DNA of 64,000 nt, from assembly GCF_000143145.1 (NCBI RefSeq), contig NC_014313.1, positions 1,240,001-1,304,000 of the forward strand. Reading direction: 5' to 3'. This document shows positions 8,432 through 17,224 of this stretch, in pieces. Position 1 is the first letter of the stretch; each line of letters starts with the position of its first letter. This DNA is from Hyphomicrobium denitrificans ATCC 51888 (GTDB lineage Bacteria; Pseudomonadota; Alphaproteobacteria; Rhizobiales; Hyphomicrobiaceae). The position numbers were made by a program, and so were the translations under genes. The notes under the pieces are model-generated. The model worked only from the letters and a program-made list of their open reading frames with translations, was not told where the DNA came from and ran no database searches.

Positions 8432-8483
8432 GCGCCCGCGATTCCGCCGGCGCTTGCTCAATCTCAATTGGAGAAATCGACCA

Positions 8484-9557
8484 ATGACCGACTTGGCTAT
8501 CGAGGGGTTTACTGATCGCGAGTTTTCCGTTCCGGAGCTCACGACGATCATTAACAAGGTGCCGAACAAGTACGGCCTTGTCACGAATATGAAGATTTTC
8601 GGGGATCCGATTCCGCTTCCCGTAACGCACGTTACGCTCGAGCGGCAAAATTGGGCGCTCAACCTGTTGCCGGCAACTGAACGCGGTGCACCTGGCACGC
8701 TCGGCAGTCGCGGTAAACGTGATAAAAAGATCTTCGAAATTCCGCAGATCACGCATCAGGATAGCGTTAAGGTTGCGGACGTGCAGAACTTACGTGCGTT
8801 CGGGTCCGCGGCGGCTATGTATCTCGAGGACATGGTCGCGCAGAAGCTCGTTACCATGGCGTCAAAGCATTTTGTGACGCATGAGTGGTATCGCATCGGC
8901 GCTCTGCAGGGCCAGATTCTCGATTCAGACGGCTCCGTTATGCTCGATCTCTACGACGAATTCGGCATTACAAAGCCGGTCGCGGCGTTTGGTGGCGGCG
9001 CTGACATTCCAGCGCGCCTACGCACAATTAAACGGCAGATCGAGCGCAGTCTCATGGGTGAAGTGATGACGGGTGTTGCCTGTCTCGCATCGTATGAATT
9101 CATGGAAATGCTGTTCTCGAATGCGGACATCAAGGCCGCCTATAATGCTGCGATGGCTGCTTGGCAAAACTTCATCGCGCTCAATCCGACGCTATCGGAT
9201 CGTCGGTTCTCGTTCACGGTGCAGGACATTACGTTTGTCGAGTACGACGCGACGTTCTCGTCCATCGCCGCAAACGGTACGTCGTCTATTCAGCGCGCCA
9301 TCCCTTCTGGCGGGGCGATCTTTTTCCCGCTAGGTACCCAAAACTCGGCATATACCTACGTCGCACCTGGCGATTTCGCCGAGTCGGCAAATATTCCGGG
9401 CCAGGTGTTCTATGCGAAGGAAAAGCCCGACGAGTGGAACCGCGGCCGGGATATCCTCACGCAGTCGAACGTGCTGCCAATTTGGGTTCGTCCGGAACTT
9501 CTAATTCAGGGCACAACCGGGTCAGGCGGTAACAACGTGACCGATATGGCCTCATAA
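8484..9557 (+). CDS. Major capsid protein, E family
   Basis: The 357-residue product is a lambda E-type major capsid protein with the HK97 fold expected for the family. Recognisable parts are the N-terminal FTDREFSVPELTTIINKVPN, a middle region with EDMVAQKLVTMASKH, and a late conserved segment KEKPDEWNRGRDILTQSN (about 312-329). The ATG at 8484 is preferred because TTGGAG lies nine to fourteen bases upstream. The frame stays open to 8430 but that earlier start has no ribosome site. It forms the icosahedral shell around the scaffold and is stabilised by the preceding decoration protein. Confidence 0.94.
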   Translation: MTDLAIEGFTDREFSVPELTTIINKVPNKYGLVTNMKIFGDPIPLPVTHVTLERQNWALNLLPATERGAPGTLGSRGKRDKKIFEIPQITHQDSVKVADVQNLRAFGSAAAMYLEDMVAQKLVTMASKHFVTHEWYRIGALQGQILDSDGSVMLDLYDEFGITKPVAAFGGGADIPARLRTIKRQIERSLMGEVMTGVACLASYEFMEMLFSNADIKAAYNAAMAAWQNFIALNPTLSDRRFSFTVQDITFVEYDATFSSIAANGTSSIQRAIPSGGAIFFPLGTQNSAYTYVAPGDFAESANIPGQVFYAKEKPDEWNRGRDILTQSNVLPIWVRPELLIQGTTGSGGNNVTDMAS

Positions 9558-9558
9558 A

Positions 9559-9924
9559 ATGGCGGTTATCGCGATCGAGATGCTTCGAGAGCATCGATAT
9601 CCGGAGAACGCGCGGACGACGCGCGTTCTTCCTCTCAAATGGCGTGGCGAACTCGACGAGGAAGCGGCAGCATATGCTATCGCGATCGGCGCCGCGCGTC
9701 CGCGCAGTCCTCTCACAAAGGACCAGGCTCTCGCCGTCGAAATTTTGAAAGCGGCGAAGGCAAACGACTACGATCGTATCGACCAGCTGCGGCAGGAAAA
9801 TCCGGATTTGCTGCCTACGGATCCGGCGCCCGCGTCAGGCGAAACGCCGTCAAAAACAAGTGAATCTGCCGAAGCTTCAACCGATGCGACGCAGGCGACA
9901 ACGAAGCCGCGGAGATCGCGCTAA
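9559..9924 (+). CDS. Small phage protein after the capsid gene, role unknown
   Basis: This 121-residue protein starts one base after the capsid stop and overlaps the next ATG by one base. The first 85 residues are well ordered and acidic, and the tail (about 90-121) is Thr/Ser/Ala-rich with a basic end, probably disordered. In lambda this slot holds FI, which assists packaging, but I see no specific similarity. Calling it a head-associated accessory protein is an inference from position. Confidence 0.6.
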   Translation: MAVIAIEMLREHRYPENARTTRVLPLKWRGELDEEAAAYAIAIGAARPRSPLTKDQALAVEILKAAKANDYDRIDQLRQENPDLLPTDPAPASGETPSKTSESAEASTDATQATTKPRRSR

Positions 9925-10322
9925 TGCCGTCGATCTTCGCAGGCCTCGAGGATCAACTCTCTGACCACGTCGACGCCGTGTTCGGAGAGTTGTTCGAATT
10001 CCGTCCTATGACGCCAGGCGTCGGCGGCGGCCGGCCGGCGATCGACAATAGCCGCGCTGTTCGCCAGGTAACGGGCGCTTTCGACGACCGTTCCTCTGTT
10101 TCGAAAGCTCTCGGCGAGGTCGCCAGGCGCTCAACGCAGGCCGTTATTCGGCACATTTGGCTGAGCATTGACGAACGCCAATTCGCAGTTGGTCAGGGTC
10201 CTCGGCAAAAGGATCGTTTCAAACGTCTCGATACCAACATCGTCTACGACGTCGCCGAGATCATGCAGGACGGCGAGCGACGATACAAAATCCGCCTCGC
10301 TGACGGTTTTAAGGACGCCTAA
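9924..10322 (+). CDS. Probable head-tail connector protein
   Basis: The 132-residue product lies between the capsid-associated gene and the tail genes, where stopper and tail-completion proteins are found. It has a hydrophobic N-terminal helix (VDAVFGELFEFRP), a Gly-rich loop and a C-terminal beta segment (YDVAEIMQDGERRYKIRLAD). That profile resembles FII-type or other head-tail joining proteins, but no diagnostic motif is visible. It is translationally coupled to the preceding gene. Confidence 0.55.
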   Translation: MPSIFAGLEDQLSDHVDAVFGELFEFRPMTPGVGGGRPAIDNSRAVRQVTGAFDDRSSVSKALGEVARRSTQAVIRHIWLSIDERQFAVGQGPRQKDRFKRLDTNIVYDVAEIMQDGERRYKIRLADGFKDA

Positions 10323-10325
10323 CCC

Positions 10326-11123
10326 ATGAGCCTCGAGAGAGCGGCGCTGCGCCTGGCAACTGTCATGGCGCTAACGAACGGCTATGCGGCACCCTGGCCG
10401 ACGATGGCGCAAAACCGTGTCTTCGATAGCCGCCAGGATCAAATTCAAGGTATCGAGGTCGGCCAAGTCGTGCCGATGGTTATCGTCTACACGGACGACG
10501 ATATCGGGCACGCGATCTCAAATAACCAGGACGGACCGCCGTTCGATCACGAAACGCATCTAATTCTTGAGATTACGCTCGGACAGGCCACCGAATACAA
10601 GGCCGATGATGAAAGCGACCCGGTTTTAGTCCTCATACCTCCGCAGTCGGAGCCCGAACTTGAGGCGTCGATCGACGCTTTCGAGGCGCAGATCTATCGC
10701 GTTTTTCGCGACAAAGCCGGCCCATGGGGCGCACAACTTGACGCCGTTATAAATCGCATCAAATCGTGGGAATCGAAACGGTTCGTCGATCACGAAACGA
10801 GTATTCGTCTCGTCTCTCGGCAGATAACTCTTGCGGTGCGCCTGGTGCAGCCAGAGGATCCGAGGATCGGGAGCGGCGACCCGTATATCCCAGAGCCTTA
10901 CAACAGCTTGCTGCAAGCCATTATCGACGGCGACGGTCCGCACGCTCCGACAGCGACGCTCATTCAAGAGCAGCTGCTCGGCAACGCTGGCGCAACGCCT
11001 TTCAACCTTCCGCAACTCGACCGGATTCGATTCATCGAAGCAAACCAGGCGCGGAAAAACGAGGCCGGCGACGCTGCAGGTCCTCGCGCCGACGGTGTTG
11101 CCGAAATCGACTATTCGACCTGA
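10326..11123 (+). CDS. Probable tail completion or connector protein
   Basis: The 265-residue protein begins three bases after the previous stop. It has two alternating beta/alpha halves, with an early segment QVVPMVIVYTDDD (about 49-61) and a second half around SIRLVSRQITLAVRLVQPED. The last 40 residues include LPQLDRIRFIEANQAR. Position just before the DUF2635 and sheath genes suggests a neck or tail-terminator role, comparable to the gene preceding gp38 and L in Mu-type tails. I do not recognise the family with confidence. Confidence 0.55.
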   Translation: MSLERAALRLATVMALTNGYAAPWPTMAQNRVFDSRQDQIQGIEVGQVVPMVIVYTDDDIGHAISNNQDGPPFDHETHLILEITLGQATEYKADDESDPVLVLIPPQSEPELEASIDAFEAQIYRVFRDKAGPWGAQLDAVINRIKSWESKRFVDHETSIRLVSRQITLAVRLVQPEDPRIGSGDPYIPEPYNSLLQAIIDGDGPHAPTATLIQEQLLGNAGATPFNLPQLDRIRFIEANQARKNEAGDAAGPRADGVAEIDYST

Positions 11124-11144
11124 CACCCAAAAGGAGATTGTTGA

Positions 11145-11354
11145 ATGCCTAGCACGCTTTTCGTGAAACCGGGCCAGCACGACGTCGTGCTTATGCCTGA
11201 GCGGAACATGGCAAAACTTCCGCCAGAGGGCGCGCTCGTCGAGCTCACGCCGTACTGGCGCGCGCGGTTACGTGATGGTGACGTAACAGAGGCGATCTCG
11301 CCGGCGTCTGCAGAGGCAACAGCTGCGCCGGCGGCCAGGCCATCGAAAAAGTAA
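11145..11354 (+). CDS. DUF2635 protein, Mu gp38-like
   Basis: This 69-residue protein shows the DUF2635 signature: an N-terminal FVKPGQHDVV, then LPPEGALVELTPYWRARLRD (about 26-45) with the Tyr-Trp-x-x-Arg-Leu pattern, then a disordered Ala-rich tail. The family is found directly before the tail sheath gene in Mu-like phages, as here. Its exact role is not established. An AAGGAG ribosome site lies eight to thirteen bases before the ATG. Confidence 0.82.
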   Translation: MPSTLFVKPGQHDVVLMPERNMAKLPPEGALVELTPYWRARLRDGDVTEAISPASAEATAAPAARPSKK

Positions 11355-11388
11355 ACCCAAACAACCCGAAATTTAGGAGACTCCGACA

Positions 11389-12924
11389 ATGAGCGGCGTG
11401 CTGTTCAACAACATCCCTGGGAACGTCCGCGTTCCGTTTTTCTATGCCGAATTTCAGCCTGGCGGCACGCCGTACTCCGCGAATGCGCGGCTATTGCTCG
11501 TCGGCCAGAAACTGAGCTCTGGCGTCGCAACGGAAAACCAGCCCGTACTCGTTCGCGACGGTACGGTCGGCGCTCTGTTTGGCCAGAATTCCATGCTGGC
11601 GAATATGTATCGCAAGGCGCGCAAGAATGCGCCGCTGCAGGAAATCTGGGCTCTGCCGGTCGCGGATCTCAACGCCGGCGTAAAGGCGGCCGGCACGATT
11701 GTCGTCGGCGATCCGGCGCTCTCGCAGGCTGCAACGCTCACGATCTACATTGCCGGCCGACGCATTCGCTGCGGCGTTCTCACAACCGACACCAAAACGA
11801 CGATCGCGCTGCACCTGGTTGCTGCGATCAATGCTGTCGCAGCGAGCGAAGGCCTACCGGTTACGGCCGCCGTCAACGGTACGACTGCCTATCAGATCGA
11901 CCTCACGGCCGTGCATAAAGGCACGCTCGGCAACGCCGTTGAGATCGAAAGCGGCATTGTTACCGAGGACGGCAACAACCTAGCCGCAACGCTGCTCACA
12001 ATCACCGCGATGGCGAGCGGCGCTGGTGATCCGGATCTCGGAACTGCTTTCGCGAACCTCGGCAGTGCTGAATTTGATTGGATCGCCTCGGCCTATGCCG
12101 ATGCAGCGAACGTCGGCCATGCTACTGATCTCTTGAACGACGTCTCAGGTCGTTGGAGTTGGGCGCAACAGATCTATGGGCACTATTTCTGCCCCTCTAC
12201 AGCGACCGTTGGTGCGCTGCAGACTCTCGGCGCTGGGTACAACAACCAGCACATTACGTTTTTCCCTTGCCGGAAATTCCTCTCGCCGCAATACGAGGTT
12301 ATTGCGGCCATCGGTGCCATTGCTGCCGCACACCTCCAGGACGCTCCTGAGCTTTCACGGCCTCTGCAGACACTCGAGCTCCAAGGCATCAAGGGGCCGC
12401 GGTTAATCGCCGATCAGCTGCAGCTGGTCGACAAACAGACGCTCTATTTCAGTGGCATTTCCGGTTACTTTATCAATACTGCCGGAAACGTCGCGATCGA
12501 GCGACTTATCACGACCTACCATGCGAACAGCTGGGGGGATCCGGATTGGACTTACCTCGATGTCGAAACGATGGCGCAATCGATGTTCGGAATCCGCTTT
12601 ATCCGGACCGAGGTTACGTCGAAGCATGGGCGCCAGGCGCTCGCGAACGATAATCCTGGCCGCGTCGCTGCGATCGTCACGCCGAACGATATCAAGGCAA
12701 CGATCACGCACGCTTACAAAAAGCTGGTTGATACCTACGGCGTTTTTGAGAACCTCGAGGCGTTTCAGCAGTCGCTGGTTGTTGAGCGCAATGCTCAGGA
12801 TCCGAACCGCGTCGATGTGATGATGAACCTTGATCACGTCAATCAGCTGCGCGTTTTGGCGGCTGCGGCAGTCAATTGGATGCAACTCGAACTCGACCAA
12901 ACTAACGCGATCACGGCCGCCTAA
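11389..12924 (+). CDS. Tail sheath protein, Mu gpL-like
   Basis: The 511-residue product opens with FNNIPGNVRVPFFYAEF, the N-terminal signature of Mu gpL-type contractile sheath subunits, and ends with the C-terminal domain that includes WGDPDWTYLDVETMAQSMFG (about 384-403). Sheath subunits stack around the tube and contract during injection. The order sheath, tube, chaperone, tape measure is the contractile-tail standard. A GGAGACTCC ribosome site lies upstream of the ATG. This identifies the virion as a myovirus type. Confidence 0.95.
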   Translation: MSGVLFNNIPGNVRVPFFYAEFQPGGTPYSANARLLLVGQKLSSGVATENQPVLVRDGTVGALFGQNSMLANMYRKARKNAPLQEIWALPVADLNAGVKAAGTIVVGDPALSQAATLTIYIAGRRIRCGVLTTDTKTTIALHLVAAINAVAASEGLPVTAAVNGTTAYQIDLTAVHKGTLGNAVEIESGIVTEDGNNLAATLLTITAMASGAGDPDLGTAFANLGSAEFDWIASAYADAANVGHATDLLNDVSGRWSWAQQIYGHYFCPSTATVGALQTLGAGYNNQHITFFPCRKFLSPQYEVIAAIGAIAAAHLQDAPELSRPLQTLELQGIKGPRLIADQLQLVDKQTLYFSGISGYFINTAGNVAIERLITTYHANSWGDPDWTYLDVETMAQSMFGIRFIRTEVTSKHGRQALANDNPGRVAAIVTPNDIKATITHAYKKLVDTYGVFENLEAFQQSLVVERNAQDPNRVDVMMNLDHVNQLRVLAAAAVNWMQLELDQTNAITAA

Positions 12925-12974
12925 GCCGCTCGCCGGCGCGTCCTTTCAAGCAGCACAAATTAGGAGCTTTTAGC

Positions 12975-13340
12975 ATGGCACGAGAAACAGTCGGCGGCCG
13001 TATCGACGTAGCGATCGATGGCGTCCCTTACAGTACGGCTGGAGAGATTGATCTGGACGAGTCGAACATTGAGCCCGATGCGGTTGTTAATCAGGATGGC
13101 ACGATCAACCGCACGGTGAAGCCTTCGCCATATTCGGCAAAGGTCAAAATGCGCAATACGAAAGATCTGAATATCCAAACGCTTATGGGAAAGATTTTCG
13201 ATCTGACCCTCAGCGAAAAGGATATCCGCAGAACGACGCTTTTCACCGATGCCTTTATCAAGGGAAAGGCGTCGCGCAATACCGCTACGGGCGAGTACTC
13301 CGAATTTGAAATCGTTAGCGACAAGCTCACGCGCTTCTAA
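12975..13340 (+). CDS. Tail tube protein, Mu gpM-like
   Basis: The 121-residue product has the length and all-beta character of Mu gpM tube subunits, including INRTVKPSPYSAKVKMRN (about 43-60) and the C-terminal SEFEIVSDKLTRF. Tube subunits form the inner channel under the sheath. It follows the sheath gene after 50 bases and has an AGGAGCTTTT ribosome site before its ATG. Confidence 0.9.
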   Translation: MARETVGGRIDVAIDGVPYSTAGEIDLDESNIEPDAVVNQDGTINRTVKPSPYSAKVKMRNTKDLNIQTLMGKIFDLTLSEKDIRRTTLFTDAFIKGKASRNTATGEYSEFEIVSDKLTRF

Positions 13341-13378
13341 AGTGGCGCTTTTCTTCGGTAAAAGGGGGACTTTCAATC

Positions 13379-13783
13379 ATGTTCAACCGTAATCAGAATG
13401 ACGCCTTCTCGCCTCAGCAGCCATCGCCGGCAGCGATGAGCGCTGCCGGCGCCGGCGCGGCGCCTCGCGGAACAATCGTCCGGCTTCTGTACAGCACTAT
13501 CAATAACACCAAAGGAGAGCCGATCAGCGAGATTTCGCTCCGCGCGCCTACCGCTGGCGATTGGATGGAGTGCGGCGACTTCCAAACAACCAAAGTGTTA
13601 AAGGGGGATGACGGGGAACTCGGCGCGATGGTTTTTGAAGTCGACACGAAGTCCGTCGAGAAATGGCTGCCGCGTCTTACCGGCATCCCGTTGCCGTTGC
13701 TCAAGCCTCTCGATTATCGCGATTTTCGCAATCTCTTTAACGCTCTCGCTGCGATGGTCGGACCCTATACCAAGGGAAACTGA
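13379..13783 (+). CDS. Tail assembly chaperone, Mu gp41-like (upstream frame)
   Basis: The 134-residue product contains the gp41 pattern: a region with EISLRAPTAGDWMECGDF (about 53-70), the tube-binding TGIPLPLLKPLDYRDFRNL (about 101-119), and a C-terminal segment near the shift site. It lies between tube and tape-measure genes, the fixed place of the frameshifted chaperone pair. Most ribosomes should stop at 13781-13783, and a minority should shift to the -1 frame at G GGA AAC. The short form is the abundant chaperone that coats the tape measure during tail assembly. Confidence 0.85.
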   Translation: MFNRNQNDAFSPQQPSPAAMSAAGAGAAPRGTIVRLLYSTINNTKGEPISEISLRAPTAGDWMECGDFQTTKVLKGDDGELGAMVFEVDTKSVEKWLPRLTGIPLPLLKPLDYRDFRNLFNALAAMVGPYTKGN

Positions 13784-13947
13784 GGGAAGCGGTCGGTATT
13801 CTCGCATTTATCGGCCGCTTTTCTCCCGAAGTCATTGAACGCATGCCGCTTGTTCGGCTCGCCTGGTGGTACGAACTGCTGAGCGATCATTACGAGCAAC
13901 GCAACGAAGCTCGACAGCGCGCAAACGACGGCGCAGGGAAAGCCTAA
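13379..13947 (+). CDS. Tail assembly chaperone, -1 frameshift product (gp41-gp42 type)
   Basis: After codon 134 a -1 slip at 13774-13780 (G GGA AAC, in frame as GGA AAC) lets translation continue from base 13780 for 55 more codons, ending at TAA 13945-13947 immediately before the tape-measure ATG. The extension contains FSPEVIERMPLVRLAWWYEL, a sequence typical of the second chaperone domain in Mu-like and P2-like phages. It has no usable start of its own. The combined protein would be 189 residues. The site and downstream frame are seen directly, and shift efficiency is unknown. Confidence 0.85.
13774..13780 (+). promoter_or_regulatory. Slippery heptamer GGGAAAC for -1 frameshifting
   Basis: GGGAAAC is positioned as G GGA AAC relative to the upstream frame, the X XXY YYZ pattern required for tandem -1 slippage. 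The upstream stop TGA follows at once. I did not find a clearly defined downstream stem or pseudoknot by eye. Confidence 0.82.
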
Positions 13948-15957
13948 ATGTCAATAATGCAGGCGACCGCAATCATTGCGGCGCGCGACCTCGCGTCGGC
14001 GGTTTTCGCCCGCGTCGCTGCAAACGCGCGCGCGGCGAGCGGCAGATATGCGGCGGCCACTGGCGCCTTCGCAGCGGCTAGCCATAAAATGCATGGGGCG
14101 CTTTCTATGGCGCTGCCGGCTGCTATGGGTGTCGGTGCGTTCGGTCACGATCAACTCGAATGGGATCGCGCGGTGCACCAGTATCGCGCGATAGCAGAGC
14201 TCGCCCCCGATGCGTTCGCGAAGGTCGAAAAGGCAATACTGAACGTCTCGAATGCAACCGGCGTCAATAAGTTGGAGTTGCTCGAGGCTGCGAAAGGTTG
14301 GCAGGAGCTCGGTAACTCGCCGACGAGCTTTATTAAAAACGCGGAAATTGCAGCGCGAACGTCTCGAGTTACGGGAATCTCGGTCGCCGAGCAGATGAAA
14401 GAAAGCTCGGCTCTGCTCAGAGCGTTTGGTGCCAATCTCAACGACCCAGAACAGTTTAAGCATTACGAGGAAGTCTATCTGGTAGCCTCTAAGGGCATGA
14501 AGGGCGGTGCCGAAGCGTTCGGCGAGGCAATGCAATCCTGGGCACCTATTGCCTCCGGTCTCGGCTTAACATTCGAACAGGCGGCAGCCTTCGCTCAAAC
14601 ACTTGGCGGCCAGTTTGACGCCTCTGCGATCGGCAATGCATTAAAAACCGGCATGATGCGTCTCGTTGCGCCGGTCCCAAAGTCGAAAGCGATGCTGGAA
14701 TCTGCGGGCATCGATCCGACCAGTTTCGGCAATTTTGACGAAAAGAAACTGCGCGACGGCGATGCGCTTGTTAAGGCCCTCAAAGGTACCGGCTCGTTCA
14801 ACATCTCGCGCGGCATGGCGCGAATGATACAGAACGAGCTCGCTCACGCCGATCTGAGCCAGGGTATAGATCCGGTAATGGAGCGATTGAATACGCAGCT
14901 GGTTAAGGGGTTCGGCGGCAAAAAAGTCAGCGCGCAGGATAGGAAGATTTTGCAGGCGACGTTGCTTAACTTCTTTAGCGGAGCCATGACCGGGCTCGAT
15001 CCAAAGAAATTTTTCGAGACGTTCGCGCCGCTCGCCAAAAACGTCGCCTTCATGTCTCAAGTTTTTGGCAAAGAGCACGCCGCAAAGTTTATGGACCTGC
15101 TCAAGCAGGCCGAACACTACGGCGTCAACCTTGAGAATATTCTCGAGCACGCGCCAGGCGCGCTCGAGCGCAAATGGTCGATCTTTGGCGAGGGATTTGC
15201 ATTTCAATTCTCGCGAGCTCAAACCGCGATTGACAACCTTATGAACTCAGTTGCCGGCGCTGGCATTCGGGGCGATATGGAGGGCGTTTTTAAGTCGATC
15301 GCCGATATGTTCGACTCGGCTCAGAAAATCGACCCCGAGACGCTACGCGGCTTGTTTTATGTATTCGCTGGCGTTGCGGCGCTTGCGCCGCTTGGTTACG
15401 TGATTAGCGGCATTGCGAGCTCTCTGAGCCTGCTTGCTGCGATTGCCGGCAGTCCGATCGTTATCACGATCGCGGGCGCATATCTGCTCTACGAGGTTTG
15501 GCAAAACTGGGACAAGCTCACGAAGGCAAAGGACCGGATCAGCTTTGTCGTCGATCTGGTCCTCAACAACATGCTCCCGGATTGGGCAAAGCATCTGATC
15601 GAAACGGGCGCTAAAAATCTGAATCAAGGCGCGTTTGATAACCAGCTGCAGAACAATACACACGGCGGTCGGTGGGACCGGCTTCAAGACTGGCTGTCCG
15701 GCAAATCGCATGAGGAAACGTTCAGCCCGTTCGGCGGAGGCGGAGCGAAATCGCCTCTGCAGCTTCTCGATTTGCATGCGCAGCAGATCAATGTCACCGG
15801 ATCTGCGGAGGTTCGGACGAAGCTCGAGGCGACGATCAAGGTCGACGGTAACGGTCAGGTTACGAAACAGTCGACGACGGACGGTCGCGCCGAGGTCCCG
15901 CTTAATACCGGCCGCAGCATGAGCGACACCGACAAGAGTTATGGGGGCGGGCATTAA
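13948..15957 (+). CDS. Tail tape measure protein
   Basis: The 669-residue product is the longest in the tail module and follows the chaperone genes directly. Residues 50-330 resemble the TP901-type tape-measure core (VHQYRAIAELAPDAF near 71-85, then GLGLTFEQAAAFAQTLGG near 206-223). A strongly hydrophobic stretch, with at least two membrane-like segments, covers about residues 466-515. These segments are used in DNA delivery across the host inner membrane. The last 100 residues are polar. With roughly 1.5 angstrom of tail per residue, a tail near 100 nm would be expected (inference from family knowledge). Confidence 0.93.
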   Translation: MSIMQATAIIAARDLASAVFARVAANARAASGRYAAATGAFAAASHKMHGALSMALPAAMGVGAFGHDQLEWDRAVHQYRAIAELAPDAFAKVEKAILNVSNATGVNKLELLEAAKGWQELGNSPTSFIKNAEIAARTSRVTGISVAEQMKESSALLRAFGANLNDPEQFKHYEEVYLVASKGMKGGAEAFGEAMQSWAPIASGLGLTFEQAAAFAQTLGGQFDASAIGNALKTGMMRLVAPVPKSKAMLESAGIDPTSFGNFDEKKLRDGDALVKALKGTGSFNISRGMARMIQNELAHADLSQGIDPVMERLNTQLVKGFGGKKVSAQDRKILQATLLNFFSGAMTGLDPKKFFETFAPLAKNVAFMSQVFGKEHAAKFMDLLKQAEHYGVNLENILEHAPGALERKWSIFGEGFAFQFSRAQTAIDNLMNSVAGAGIRGDMEGVFKSIADMFDSAQKIDPETLRGLFYVFAGVAALAPLGYVISGIASSLSLLAAIAGSPIVITIAGAYLLYEVWQNWDKLTKAKDRISFVVDLVLNNMLPDWAKHLIETGAKNLNQGAFDNQLQNNTHGGRWDRLQDWLSGKSHEETFSPFGGGGAKSPLQLLDLHAQQINVTGSAEVRTKLEATIKVDGNGQVTKQSTTDGRAEVPLNTGRSMSDTDKSYGGGH

Positions 15958-17216
15958 TGGCGGTATTCAGAGATTGGCTCCGAACGCTGCGCCGTGCCTC
16001 CTATCGTGGCGCCTCGTTTTTCGTTGAGACAGACAAGATCAAAACCGGACGGCGCTTGGTCGTTCACGAGTTTCCACTCGCAGACGATCCTTATGTCGAG
16101 GATCTCGGCCGCAAGGCAAATAAGATTGATGTGACAGCCTACGTCGCTGGCGACAACGCCGACGGCGCTGAGGATGCTCTCCGGAGGGCGTGCGATGCTG
16201 GTGGCGCCGCGACACTCAGTTTGCCGATCATTTCCATGCAGGCGCACTGCGAAGATTGCAGTCGCGATTTCAAAAAGGACCAACTAGGCTATATTGCGTT
16301 TTCGCTGTCCTTTGTTCGCGACGGATCCGGTGCCGCGCCGTTCCCGGTCGCGTATCTCGGTCGCATCATTGAAACCAGCGTCGGCGGCATTGTCGCGGCA
16401 CTTGCAAGGCTTTTTGTTGGCTCATTCGCGACGCTTGATTTCGCCGATTATGTACACGACGATGCGGCGGACGAAATCCGCAGTATTGCCGGCCAGCTAG
16501 ATTCGGCCGTGCGCGGCACCACGGTGGATGTCGATAAGGCGCCGGCGTTGCTACAGCAGATTGGCGATTTTTATTCCGATGCGGACGACCTAGCTGCCGT
16601 CGGGGAGCGCGCTGATCAGTACGATGACACGACATTCATTGCTCAGCAGTCGCCGTCTGCTGCCGCCGATATCGTTACGCGCATGGGGGACATATTCACA
16701 GCAGCCGCTGGCGCGATCGCGCCGGACCTGCTTGAGGCGGCGGTGTTGCCGCTCGCCTTATATGTGCCGGCCGACAATGCGTCGACAACCACAGAAAGCG
16801 GCCGCCAATCGCTTGCGAATGTCCAAGCGTTGCGCTCTTGCTTGAGGATCCTGGCTCTAACGACGCTCGCGACGGCTATTGCGAACAGGACTTATGTCGA
16901 TCGGCGCGAGGCGATTCAAGCACGGGCCGATGCTGCAGAGGCTTTCGCGGCAGAGCTTGATCGCATTTCTGGACTGGCGGATTATGACGTGTTTGTCGCG
17001 GTGCAGACGCTGTCCGGGAAGGTCGCCGACTATCTCTCGAGGCTGATTACGGACCTTGCGCCCGTCGTGGCGATCGAGGCGCCGCGCCGGATGCCGGCGC
17101 TCTGGTGGTCGCAGAGGCTGTACGGGACGGCCGATCGCGCAGACGAGCTCGTCGCGCGTAATGGCGTGAAGCACGCCGCATTCATGCCGCACGAATTTGA
17201 AGCTCTCGCGGACTGA
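15957..17216 (+). CDS. DNA circularisation/baseplate protein, Mu gpN-like
   Basis: The N-terminal 90 residues (WLRTLRRASYRGASFFVETD and a following DVTAYVAGDNADGAEDALRR) match the DNA-circularisation N-terminal family that includes Mu gpN. The C-terminal two thirds are mainly helical. In Mu-type tails this protein is part of the baseplate hub region, and the family name comes from a proposed genome-circularisation role in other phages. The ATG overlaps the tape-measure stop by one base. Length (419) is within the family range. Confidence 0.88.
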   Translation: MAVFRDWLRTLRRASYRGASFFVETDKIKTGRRLVVHEFPLADDPYVEDLGRKANKIDVTAYVAGDNADGAEDALRRACDAGGAATLSLPIISMQAHCEDCSRDFKKDQLGYIAFSLSFVRDGSGAAPFPVAYLGRIIETSVGGIVAALARLFVGSFATLDFADYVHDDAADEIRSIAGQLDSAVRGTTVDVDKAPALLQQIGDFYSDADDLAAVGERADQYDDTTFIAQQSPSAAADIVTRMGDIFTAAAGAIAPDLLEAAVLPLALYVPADNASTTTESGRQSLANVQALRSCLRILALTTLATAIANRTYVDRREAIQARADAAEAFAAELDRISGLADYDVFVAVQTLSGKVADYLSRLITDLAPVVAIEAPRRMPALWWSQRLYGTADRADELVARNGVKHAAFMPHEFEALAD

Positions 17217-17224
17217 TTTTATAA

